A stretch of 8,168 bases of DNA from Clostridia bacterium (GCA_017507595.1 JAFWAM010000134.1:1-8168), one strand, 5' to 3'; positions 1-5,380 are shown, counted from the stretch's first letter. Translations and numbers: made by a program. The notes: generated by a model from the letters alone, not told the origin.

Positions 1-171
1 AACTAAGTTTGCCCTTACGGGCAAGTGAAGTTTACTTCGTAAGTGAAGTTATCCTGCGGATAGTGAAGTTTTGCCTTTGGCAAAGTGGGCAAACTTAACT
101 TCACTGCGAGCTTTACGAGCAACTTCGCTGTGCGTAGCACAACTTCACTTTCGCGGTAGCGAAAACTTCAC
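1..171. repeat. Array 1 of mini-hairpins with GTGAAGTT spacers
   Basis: Short perfect hairpins with different stem sequences are separated by one 8-base word. Stems seen: TTGCCC/GGGCAA (9-24), TTAC/GTAA (32-42), TATCC/GGATA (50-62), TTTGCC/GGCAAA (70-84), TGTGC/GCACA (129-141) and TTTCGC/GCGAAA (149-164), with loops of 3-4 bases; the unit at 105-121 is imperfect. The spacer reads GTGAAGTT at 25-32, 43-50 and 63-70, then switches to its reverse complement AACTTCAC at 97-104, 141-148 and 164-171, with one variant, AACTTCGC, at 121-128. The array is therefore palindromic as a whole. An 11-base stem (4-14 with 87-97) can also close the left half. It probably continues left of the window. It encodes no credible protein. 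Function is unknown. Confidence 0.85.
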
Positions 172-172
172 T

Positions 173-225
173 AACAGAAAAAGAGATAACATTTCGACGA
201 ACACGATTTGTTATCTCTTTCTGTT
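173..225 (-). terminator. Bidirectional terminator-like hairpin after ispE
   Basis: AACAGAAAAAGAGATAAC (173-190) is complementary to GTTATCTCTTTCTGTT (210-225) apart from a two-base bulge. The core stem is GAGATAAC/GTTATCTC. Read on the minus strand, the core is followed by TTTTTCTGTT, which fits an intrinsic terminator for ispE, whose stop codon lies about 130 bases upstream. The A-rich and T-rich flanks make it usable in either direction. It directly abuts the right edge of hairpin array 1. Confidence 0.6.
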
Positions 226-239
226 TGTAATAAGGGTTT

Positions 240-285
240 GGGCTTAGCCCCTAATGCGTTTGACCGGTCAAATGCGATACTCGCA
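240..285. other. Cluster of three small palindromes
   Basis: Three hairpin-capable sequences lie almost end to end: GGGC-TTA-GCCC (240-250), the perfect 14-base palindrome TTTGACCGGTCAAA (259-272), extendable to 20 bases with one G-T pair, and TGCGA-TAC-TCGCA (273-285). The TTTGACC/GGTCAAA arms are the same as one stem in array 2 (1544-1560). No GTGAAGTT-type spacer is present, so this may be a degenerate piece of a hairpin array or a protein-binding dyad downstream of ispE. The remaining bases 286-356 show nothing I can name. Confidence 0.4.
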
Positions 286-356
286 CTTAGCGGCGTTGTT
301 CAAATTCTCCGATAAGAACATCAGCCCTATTAAGGCGATCTTATTTAAGTATCAAA

Positions 357-1262
357 TTATTCCGTTTGTAATATAAAGGGATTTTTAAGCCCCTTTAAGT
401 CTTCTATTTCCTTTTTGGTAAGGCTTTGACAGGTAAAACAGCGGGGGTGGTCCCTTTTAAGCTTATCCATTGCCCACAGGCAAAGCTCCTCCGTGTCAAA
501 AATGCCGACGACCGTACTGCCGCTGCCCGTCATAAACAGCCCCCTTGGGGAAAGGGTCCTTAAATCCTCCGCCGCGTGGGCAATGCCCACGTTAAGGCTT
601 GACGCCGCGTCGTAAAGGGCGTTATAAAAATGCCTTTTTTCATAGGTGTTTTCCTTGAGGGCCGCGTATACCTCCTCAAAAGTGGGGGCGGCGCTGTGAT
701 CTTTGTTGAGGCTGTCAAAAAGGGAAAAGCAATCCTTTGTCCTTACCCCGCCCGCAACGGGCACGGCAACCATATACAGCTTGGTGTTAAGATCGAGGGG
801 GGTAACCTTATCCCCCTTGCCCTCAAGCCTTGCATATCCCCCCGTCAGAAGATAGCCGGAGTCGCTTCCCAAAGCATCGGCCAAGGGCTTGACGTCCTCC
901 TTAACGTCAAAAAGAAGCTTCATAGCGGAAAGGGTTGCGGAAATATCCGCACTTGACCCCCCAAGCCCACCGCCGATGGGTATGCGCTTGGTAATAACCA
1001 CGTCAACGCCATAGGTGTTGAAGGTATCGCGGAACAAAACCGCCGCCTTGTAGGCGTTGTTTGACCTTTCTTCAATATGGGGCTGATGTCTGCCGCCGAA
1101 TTTTACTATTATCTTTTTGTCGCGACGCCTTGTGACGGTGACGGAGTCGTAAACGTTTACCGTGACGGCAAGGCTGTCCAGCTGATGAAAGCCCTCGCTT
1201 TGACCCGTGACCGACAGATAAAGATTGACCTTGGCGTAGCCCCTTACCCGAACTGTTTTCAT
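357..1262 (-). CDS. ispE: 4-diphosphocytidyl-2-C-methyl-D-erythritol kinase (IspE)
   Basis: A 301-residue GHMP-family kinase that phosphorylates the 2-hydroxyl of CDP-methylerythritol with ATP, in the non-mevalonate (DXP/MEP) route to isoprenoid precursors; cytosolic. Visible marks are AKVNLYL near residue 10, which carries the active-site Lys equivalent (K11), GFHQLDSL at 24-31 in place of the usual GYHEL/V segment, the glycine-rich ATP loop PIGGGLGGSSAD at 95-106, the catalytic Asp in LGSDSGYLL (D134), and the C-terminal FMTGSGSTVVGIF at 243-255. Length is typical. The start is supported by AAAAGG (1270-1275) 7 bases upstream and a sigma-A promoter just beyond it. The protein is divergent: the usual GADVPFF segment is GSDSGYLL here. 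The order and spacing of motifs still favour IspE over homoserine or mevalonate kinase. It is downstream of, and co-oriented with, the SipL-like gene but separately promoted. Confidence 0.93.
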   Translation of the reverse strand: MKTVRVRGYAKVNLYLSVTGQSEGFHQLDSLAVTVNVYDSVTVTRRRDKKIIVKFGGRHQPHIEERSNNAYKAAVLFRDTFNTYGVDVVITKRIPIGGGLGGSSADISATLSAMKLLFDVKEDVKPLADALGSDSGYLLTGGYARLEGKGDKVTPLDLNTKLYMVAVPVAGGVRTKDCFSLFDSLNKDHSAAPTFEEVYAALKENTYEKRHFYNALYDAASSLNVGIAHAAEDLRTLSPRGLFMTGSGSTVVGIFDTEELCLWAMDKLKRDHPRCFTCQSLTKKEIEDLKGLKNPFILQTE

Positions 1263-1288
1263 AAAGTATCCTTTTATTTTATGACTTT

Positions 1289-1318
1289 AGTATAAGCCCT
1301 TTTGGCTTTTTCTGTCAA
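1289..1318 (-). promoter_or_regulatory. Sigma-A promoter of ispE
   Basis: On the minus strand, TTGACA (complement at 1313-1318) and TATACT (complement at 1289-1294) are separated by 18 bases. The -35 is perfect and the -10 differs at one position. Initiation about 7 bases past the -10 leaves a short leader of around 20 bases that contains the ribosome binding site. This makes ispE transcription independent of the upstream SipL-like gene. Confidence 0.8.
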
Positions 1319-1376
1319 GAAAAATCGCCAAACAAACTACAATAGATATAGGGATTTAAATTCAAAATAAAAGTGT

Positions 1377-1415
1377 AGCCCACTATACTTCGCTTTAGGC
1401 GAAATATGGTGGGCT
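1377..1415. terminator. Strong hairpin at left edge of array 2
   Basis: AGCCCAC (1377-1383) pairs with GTGGGCT (1409-1415), and the stem continues inward through TTCGC/GCGAA-type pairing to a 5-base loop. This gives about 17 pairs with one mismatch and one wobble. On the plus strand it runs into TTTATCTTTTA; on the minus strand into ACACTTTTATTTT. Either direction could terminate weakly. On the minus strand it would stop transcripts crossing array 2 before the ispE promoter. It may equally be a terminal part of the array element. Confidence 0.5.
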
Positions 1416-1448
1416 TTATCTTTTACCACAGAATAGTTAAATAATTTA

Positions 1449-1661
1449 GTTATATTTTTAGCCTTGTGGCTAAAAGTGATATTGTTTACGCAGTAAACAG
1501 TTTAGCCGAGCGTAGCGAACGCCAACTGCGTAAGCAGTTATATTTTGACCTATGGTCAAAGTTATATTATATTTGCCACAACTCGCCGATAGGCGAATAT
1601 CACTTTGCGTTAGCAAAATATCACGCCGAAGGCATATCACTTGCCGTTAGGCAAATATAAC
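1449..1661. repeat. Array 2 of mini-hairpins with GTGATATT/GTTATATT spacers
   Basis: Same design as array 1 with a different spacer word. Stems: TTTTAGCC/GGCTAAAA (1456-1475), TGTTTAC/GTAAACA (1483-1499), GCGT/ACGC (1510-1522), AACTGC/GCAGTT (1524-1539), TTTGACC/GGTCAAA (1544-1560), TCGCC/GGCGA (1583-1596), TTTGC/GCAAA (1604-1617), GCC/GGC (1625-1633) and TTGCC/GGCAA (1641-1654). Loops are mostly 3-5 bases. Forward spacers are GTTATATT (1449, 1537, 1561) and GTGATATT (1476). After about 1570 they appear reversed as AATATCAC (1596, 1617), ATATCAC (1634) and AATATAAC (1654). The outermost pair, GTTATATT and AATATAAC, match each other. An 11-base stem (1567-1577 with 1650-1660) closes the right half. 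A 64-codon open frame across it is a by-product. Function is unknown. Confidence 0.85.
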
Positions 1662-1664
1662 AAA

Positions 1665-1700
1665 ATCCCCCCTCGCTTTAAGGCTAAAACAAGGGGGGAT
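1665..1700 (-). terminator. Intrinsic terminator of the SipL-like gene
   Basis: ATCCCCCC (1665-1672) pairs with GGGGGGAT (1693-1700). On the minus strand the stem is followed by TTTTG. It lies about 75 bases beyond the stop codon of the SipL-like gene and directly borders array 2. The bases between it and the gene (1701-1775) contain a weak plus-strand-oriented hairpin, GCCG/CGGC at 1723-1735 followed by six T, and nothing else recognisable. Confidence 0.65.
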
Positions 1701-1775
1701 CGTGTAAAAAGTCAACCTATAAGCCGATTAACGGCAGTTTTTTAATTTTATCATTAAGGGGCTGCACGGGATAAA

Positions 1776-3251
1776 TCACCGGGCGCCACCCCTTAAAACG
1801 ACTATCTTTTCCTCGCCCTTCAGGGGGAAGGTTATATCGGGGTTAAAAGTAAGGATGGACTCTATATCCTCGCCGGTCGCCTTGACAACGTCCCACTCCT
1901 CGTCACCCTTTTGGGCGACGTAAACGGTTATTGCGGAGGGTTTTTTGGTAATGGCTTCGCCTTCTTGAAGGGCGGTGATAAGGCGACGCTCCCCCCACGA
2001 CCACTGAAAATAATTTATGCAAAGATGACAGTCGACCTCCACACGGCCACCCTTAAGCCTTGCTTCAAAATCAGTTATACTAAGCGACGTAACGTGGGCC
2101 CCGTCGCCGGGTACGTCCACCGATTGGGAAAAGGGTAGCTCTATCCGCCGCCCAACGAGGCCGTCGTCACCGACGAATACGCCGTCGCAGGCAATGATCC
2201 CTTCGATTTTAAGGGCACCCCCATCCACCGCCACGGAGGATATGGCGGCCCTTGGTGAAAGGGCCCTTATAAGACGGGAATATTCCGGCACGTCGCATAT
2301 GGCCTTGGCGTAAATTTTGAAATCTTCGCACCGTTGGTATGAAAAATTGCGGTACGTATAAGTATTTTGCGTGACGTCGAGAATATTTTGGGTACTGAAG
2401 CAATCCTCAACGCACCCCTCTGTCACCCGCTTTACCCCCACTAAGGAAAAGTACACTGCGCCCTTAAACGCCACCCTCGTGGGGCCGTCGTCGTCGGAGG
2501 TGAAGACCGTAAGTGAAAGATCGTCAAGGTTATAATGGGCCGTTAAAAAGCAGCCCTCCTCACAATCGGGACAATCCATTTCAAAGGTAAAGGGCACCTT
2601 TTTGTGCTCGTATAAAATCTCGTCCCCCACTAAAGTGCGGTAGGATATATCAAGACGCAAAACCCCCTCTGCCGTGGCTGCGCCGTGTGCCCCTCTTACG
2701 GCCGTCACCGTGGGGGTACAGGAGGAGGAAAGTACGGTGCCTATCTTTAAAAAAGAAAGCTCCTCCTCAAAATCAAATAAGCCGCCGCCCCTTAAAAGCC
2801 TGTCGTAGGTAAACTCACCCATCTTTTTAAGGCCGCCGTAATCCTTGACAAAGGGCGATGGCACCTGGCCGTACAGATAAATGCAATAGCTTAAGGTGGC
2901 AGAAAGGCTTACCCCATCCCCCGACGGTGTGTGGGAAATATCGCTTAAGCCGTAAGTTACCTCGCACCACTGAAAGTCGCCGCTTGGCAGGGCCTTTTTG
3001 AAATCAAAGCGCACAGCCGACTCCATACGGGTAGCTCCGTCGCCCATAAAAATTAAATTGAAAACGGCCTTGCCGCCAAAGACGGCGTGATCGCCCTCTA
3101 TCCTGCCGCGGGCGGCCACCACGTAGCCGCTTGAGGAAAGGATATTGTTGGAATAATCCTTTGAAAGATTGATTTTTACCTCTATGGGGGCGGAATCCTC
3201 AATGACGTCAAAGACGGGCATGGGGAAATTTTCGCAAACAATATCTGGCAT
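1776..3251 (-). CDS. sipL: SipL-like spore morphogenesis protein (DUF3794/SPOCS + LysM)
   Basis: A 491-residue protein. The start at 3251 (MPDIVCENFP) is chosen because AAGGAG (3258-3263) lies 6 bases upstream and a sigma-E-type promoter just beyond; the frame stays open 65 codons further, but across that promoter, so the longer form is unlikely. The body consists of beta-rich repeats typical of DUF3794/SPOCS proteins, for example the VKINL and LSYCIYLYGQ segments. The last ~50 residues read as a LysM domain (VYVAQKGDEEWDVVKATGEDIESILTFNP, then a short K/V-rich end). In Clostridioides difficile this architecture belongs to SipL, which binds the coat ATPase SpoIVA through its LysM domain on the forespore surface in the mother cell. 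No signal peptide or membrane span is seen. The role is inferred from architecture plus promoter; other DUF3794-LysM paralogs are possible. Confidence 0.8.
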   Translation of the reverse strand: MPDIVCENFPMPVFDVIEDSAPIEVKINLSKDYSNNILSSSGYVVAARGRIEGDHAVFGGKAVFNLIFMGDGATRMESAVRFDFKKALPSGDFQWCEVTYGLSDISHTPSGDGVSLSATLSYCIYLYGQVPSPFVKDYGGLKKMGEFTYDRLLRGGGLFDFEEELSFLKIGTVLSSSCTPTVTAVRGAHGAATAEGVLRLDISYRTLVGDEILYEHKKVPFTFEMDCPDCEEGCFLTAHYNLDDLSLTVFTSDDDGPTRVAFKGAVYFSLVGVKRVTEGCVEDCFSTQNILDVTQNTYTYRNFSYQRCEDFKIYAKAICDVPEYSRLIRALSPRAAISSVAVDGGALKIEGIIACDGVFVGDDGLVGRRIELPFSQSVDVPGDGAHVTSLSITDFEARLKGGRVEVDCHLCINYFQWSWGERRLITALQEGEAITKKPSAITVYVAQKGDEEWDVVKATGEDIESILTFNPDITFPLKGEEKIVVLRGGAR

Positions 3252-3273
3252 AAAAAACTCCTTTTTTTTAATA

Positions 3274-3302
3274 ATGGTATGTCCGCCCGCGAAAAAATAT
3301 GA
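3274..3302 (-). promoter_or_regulatory. Sigma-E-type sporulation promoter
   Basis: On the minus strand the -35 element TCATATT (complement at 3296-3302) and the -10 element CATACCAT (complement at 3274-3281) are 14 bases apart. The mother-cell sigma-E consensus is close to KMATATT-N14/15-CATACAHT, so only one core base differs. Initiation would fall roughly 15-20 bases before the SipL-like start codon, leaving a short leader with the ribosome binding site. This fits mother-cell expression of the gene. Confidence 0.75.
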
Positions 3303-3311
3303 CATATGGGC

Positions 3312-3345
3312 AAAAAAAATCCCTGCGGATGGGATAATTTTTTTT
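3312..3345. other. Symmetric A8/T8 terminator-like hairpin between divergent genes
   Basis: Eight A (3312-3319) run into ATCCC (3319-3323), a 7-base loop, GGGAT (3331-3335), AA and eight T (3338-3345). Both strands therefore read as a short GC stem followed by a T-run. It sits upstream of the sigma-E promoter on the minus strand and upstream of the DUF1540 gene on the plus strand. It could insulate the two divergent units. The stem core is only 5 pairs, so terminator strength is uncertain. Confidence 0.45.
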
Positions 3346-3393
3346 ATTCCGGCAATAATAATATTACCGTTTGGTTTATTTAGGAGGTATTTT

Positions 3394-3543
3394 ATGGATA
3401 ATTTTAACAACGGCATCGTTTGCGACGTAACCAAATGCAAATACAATTACGGCGGAAGCAAATGTAAGCTTTCCACCGTCAGGGTAACCTGCGGCAGTAA
3501 GGCTTGCACCCTTTGCGACTCTTACGAAGACGGCATGGAATAA
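3394..3543 (+). CDS. DUF1540 small cysteine-rich protein
   Basis: A 49-residue protein, beginning MDNFNNGIVCDVTKCKYN, preceded by a consensus AGGAGG (3382-3387) with 6-base spacing; an upstream in-frame ATG at 3169 lies inside the divergent gene and is not used. Cysteines at 10, 15, 23, 33, 38 and 41 follow the DUF1540 pattern (C-x-V-x-x-C-x-Y-N, then further Cys and a C-terminal TLC-type motif). Such proteins are presumed to bind a metal; their role is not established, though they are common in spore-forming Firmicutes. It has no signal peptide. It is divergent from the SipL-like gene across a 142-base gap. I see no convincing sigma-A promoter between the A8/T8 hairpin and the start. A terminator follows 22 bases after the stop, so it is a single-gene unit. 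Confidence 0.85.
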   Translation: MDNFNNGIVCDVTKCKYNYGGSKCKLSTVRVTCGSKACTLCDSYEDGME

Positions 3544-3564
3544 TCCCAATAAGCCTTTAAGGTG

Positions 3565-3594
3565 AATCGGCGTTTTTTTGCGCCGATTTTTTTT
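3565..3594 (+). terminator. Rho-independent terminator of the DUF1540 gene
   Basis: AATCGGCG (3565-3572) pairs with CGCCGATT (3581-3588) around an 8-base T-rich loop, followed by a run of T through 3594. This is a textbook intrinsic terminator a little past the DUF1540 stop codon. Confidence 0.9.
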
Positions 3595-3694
3595 GAATTT
3601 TAAAAAAAGCCCCCAAAAGACTTTCCGTATAGGCCGCCTATATAACAATATATATATCATTTATAATATATTATAAATAAAGTAACCAAAGCGA

Positions 3695-3723
3695 TTGACA
3701 AAAGACGGGTTTTACTGTATAAT
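3695..3723 (+). promoter_or_regulatory. Consensus sigma-A promoter with AT-rich upstream region
   Basis: TTGACA (3695-3700), a 17-base spacer and TATAAT (3718-3723) match the sigma-A consensus exactly. The 50 bases upstream (about 3641-3690) are almost pure A/T, which resembles an UP element. A hairpin TATAGG-CCG-CCTATA lies at 3628-3642. The downstream gene is therefore expected to be strongly and constitutively expressed in vegetative cells, unlike the SipL-like gene. Confidence 0.9.
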
Positions 3724-3753
3724 ATTTCTACTAAAAAACGGAAAGCGTGATTT

Positions 3754-5130
3754 ATGAAATACGATGACATCATTTTAGATTGCTCAGGCGATTGCAATTC
3801 TTGCGACGTCTTTATGGAATGCCAATACCAGACCTCTACCGGGGACGAAAAGGCAACCTGGCTTAAAAAGCTGGAGGAAAGAGATACTGAGGCCGCCCAG
3901 GCCGCTGCCGCCCAGGAGGTTACCGCAACCGAGGTAACGGAAAAAGTTGAGGCCGAAGAAGTGGCCCCCGCCGAAGCCCCTGCCGTTGTTGAGGCCCAAG
4001 CCCCCTGCCACGAGGAAGCCCCCGTTAAGGTTTTAACCGCTGACGAGGTAAAGGCCATCTTTGGCGCCGTCTTTGGCGAAAGCTATCTTGCCCCACTTGC
4101 TTCCTGCAGGGAAAAGGCTGAAGAAAAGGCAGCCGAAGCCCCCGCTGAAGCTACAGTTGAGGCCCAATCCCCCTGCCATGAGGAAGCCCCCGTTAAGGTT
4201 TTAACCGCTGACGAGGTAAAGGCTATCTTTGGCGCTGTCTTTGGCGAAAGCTATCTTGCCCCACTTGCTTCCTCTAGGGAAAAGGCTGAGGAAAAGGCAG
4301 CCGAAGCCCCCGCTGAAGAACCTGCCGCACCCGAAGCACCCAAGAAAGAGGCCAAAAAGCCCGCACCCAAAAAAGCGCCCGCCAAAAAGCAGGACGAGGA
4401 TGAGGACGAGGGCGAAGAGGAGCCTGAGGAGGAAGAGGAAGAAGAGGTCGAAGCCGAGGAAGAACCCGAGGAAGAAGACGAGGTTGACGCGAGCGAAAAC
4501 CCTGACGAGGCAAAAGACGGCGAAACGGCCGAACAAAAGCCCGTAAAAGAGGTCTTCAAGCTGACACCCCCCGAAAATAACGATGAACTTCTCCTGAATA
4601 TGTGTGCAAAACGCCAGAGGAAGCTGATTTACAGGCCAAACGAGGTACTTATTGCAAAGACCTTCAAGGTTTTGGGTACCGATAAGAAAAATGAGATCGG
4701 AGAAAAGGTCAAGGATATACTTGACGCTGAGATCAAGCAGGGCGTAAAGCTTGGATATCTTGATAAGTTTGACGGACTTAAGTCCTCTGAGATCAAGGAA
4801 GAATACGAGGACGACGTGGTATACGAATACGCCGAGCAGGAATTTAAGAAAACGGGCGTAATCTACGACGGCAAGGACGTTAAGGTTTATCTTTACGACT
4901 GGGACGCAAAGGCCTGCCACCACGTGGGTCACGTTGACAAAGACGAGGCCGCCGAAATCATCCCCTACCTTGAAAATAAGGAAAACTTCAGCTTTGACGT
5001 CTGCGGCATCATAACCGGCGGCAAGGCAAAAAGGGTCGTAAGAGTTGGCGACGCCTTAAAAATAGTAAAAGAAAAGGGCGAAAGCATCGGCCTTGACGTT
5101 GATATCGCCATTATAAAAAGAAAAGATTAG
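3754..5130 (+). CDS. Unknown protein: Cys cluster, tandem repeat, acidic linker, folded C-terminus
   Basis: A 458-residue protein of unrecognised family. Residues 1-25 carry a tight Cys set (C10, C14, C17, C23) that could hold a metal. Residues 79-134 and 135-190 are two near-identical 56-residue repeats (core VKVLTADEVKAIFGAVFGES) flanked by Ala/Glu/Pro-rich sequence. Residues 197-212 are Lys/Pro/Ala-rich, and 213-250 are almost all Glu/Asp: a long disordered, strongly charged linker. Residues about 265-458 look folded; the segment VKVYLYDWDAKACHHVGHVDKDEAAEIIPYL (376-406) and the following beta-rich tail weakly recall a HIRAN domain, which is tentative. There is no signal peptide or membrane span, so it is probably cytosolic. 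GGAAAG (3740-3745) is a weak ribosome binding site. The start is fixed by the short leader from the perfect promoter. Hypothetical, but clearly a real gene. Confidence 0.85.
   Translation: MKYDDIILDCSGDCNSCDVFMECQYQTSTGDEKATWLKKLEERDTEAAQAAAAQEVTATEVTEKVEAEEVAPAEAPAVVEAQAPCHEEAPVKVLTADEVKAIFGAVFGESYLAPLASCREKAEEKAAEAPAEATVEAQSPCHEEAPVKVLTADEVKAIFGAVFGESYLAPLASSREKAEEKAAEAPAEEPAAPEAPKKEAKKPAPKKAPAKKQDEDEDEGEEEPEEEEEEEVEAEEEPEEEDEVDASENPDEAKDGETAEQKPVKEVFKLTPPENNDELLLNMCAKRQRKLIYRPNEVLIAKTFKVLGTDKKNEIGEKVKDILDAEIKQGVKLGYLDKFDGLKSSEIKEEYEDDVVYEYAEQEFKKTGVIYDGKDVKVYLYDWDAKACHHVGHVDKDEAAEIIPYLENKENFSFDVCGIITGGKAKRVVRVGDALKIVKEKGESIGLDVDIAIIKRKD
3988..4318 (+). repeat. 168-bp in-frame tandem duplication inside the unknown gene
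   Basis: Bases 3988-4150 recur at 4156-4318 with a 168-base period and 7 substitutions in 163 positions, none breaking the frame. Five are silent or paired within one codon; only two residues change (Ala83 to Ser, Cys118 to Ser). The match is a recent duplication of a 56-residue unit, and copy number may vary between strains. Confidence 0.95.
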
Positions 5131-5138
5131 ACCTAAAG

Positions 5139-5194
5139 ATCCGCTTTTAAGCACACGGAAAAACTCTCGTTAATGGGCTTATAGGCGGATTTTT
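5139..5194 (+). terminator. Probable terminator after the 458-residue protein gene
   Basis: ATCCGC (5139-5144) pairs with GCGGAT (5185-5190), with an inner AAGC/GCTT pair, and the stem is followed by TTTTT before GCTT. It starts 9 bases after the stop codon. The long internal loop makes it less than ideal. The rest of the gap to 5380 holds a 17-base palindrome TTAAAGCC-G-GGCTTTAA (5208-5224), a short GC-rich patch near 5240-5275 and AT-rich DNA; I could not assign a clear promoter there for the next gene. Confidence 0.55.
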
Positions 5195-5380
5195 GCTTAA
5201 AAACGTCTTAAAGCCGGGCTTTAAAAAAGTCGCCTTTAAGCCCCGTGGGCGTGGATGCGCGCCGCCTTTTTAAGCAAAATATTTTTTATTGCCTTTTTAC
5301 AATATAAACACAAAATCACAACAAAAGGGCGATAATATATTTAAAACAAAAATAGAATACTTTTTCTCAGGAGGCAAAAA

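Noticed and set aside
1..171. Array 1 as a CRISPR array
   Set aside because: The repeated word is only 8 bases, the intervals are self-complementary hairpins of 10-17 bases rather than unrelated spacers of about 30, the word flips orientation and no cas gene is present.
286..330. Possible tRNA remnant suggested by GTTCAAATTC
   Set aside because: The flanking bases do not form a T-arm stem, and no D-arm, anticodon arm or acceptor pairing could be found.
1466..1660. A 64-codon plus-strand open frame across array 2
   Set aside because: It coincides with the hairpin array, has no ribosome binding site and its codons follow the repeat pattern; it is a by-product of the array.
3169..3393. Upstream in-frame extension of the DUF1540 protein
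   Set aside because: It lies antisense to the SipL-like start and lacks DUF1540 character; AGGAGG sits exactly before the ATG at 3394.
3252..3446. N-terminal extension of the SipL-like protein from an upstream ATG at 3446
   Set aside because: It would cross the sigma-E promoter and the A8/T8 hairpin, overlaps the divergent DUF1540 gene and lacks a good ribosome binding site; the start at 3251 has AAGGAG at ideal spacing.
4201..4932. Long minus-strand open frame (243 codons) opposite the 458-residue protein
   Set aside because: It is a shadow of low-complexity Glu/Asp/Lys codons, giving a Phe/Leu/Gly-rich nonsense product with no ribosome binding site.
5281..5380. Sigma-A promoter for the ABC transporter from TTGCCT or GATAAT elements
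   Set aside because: No -35/-10 pair with 16-18 base spacing could be found; individual boxes in AT-rich DNA are not enough.
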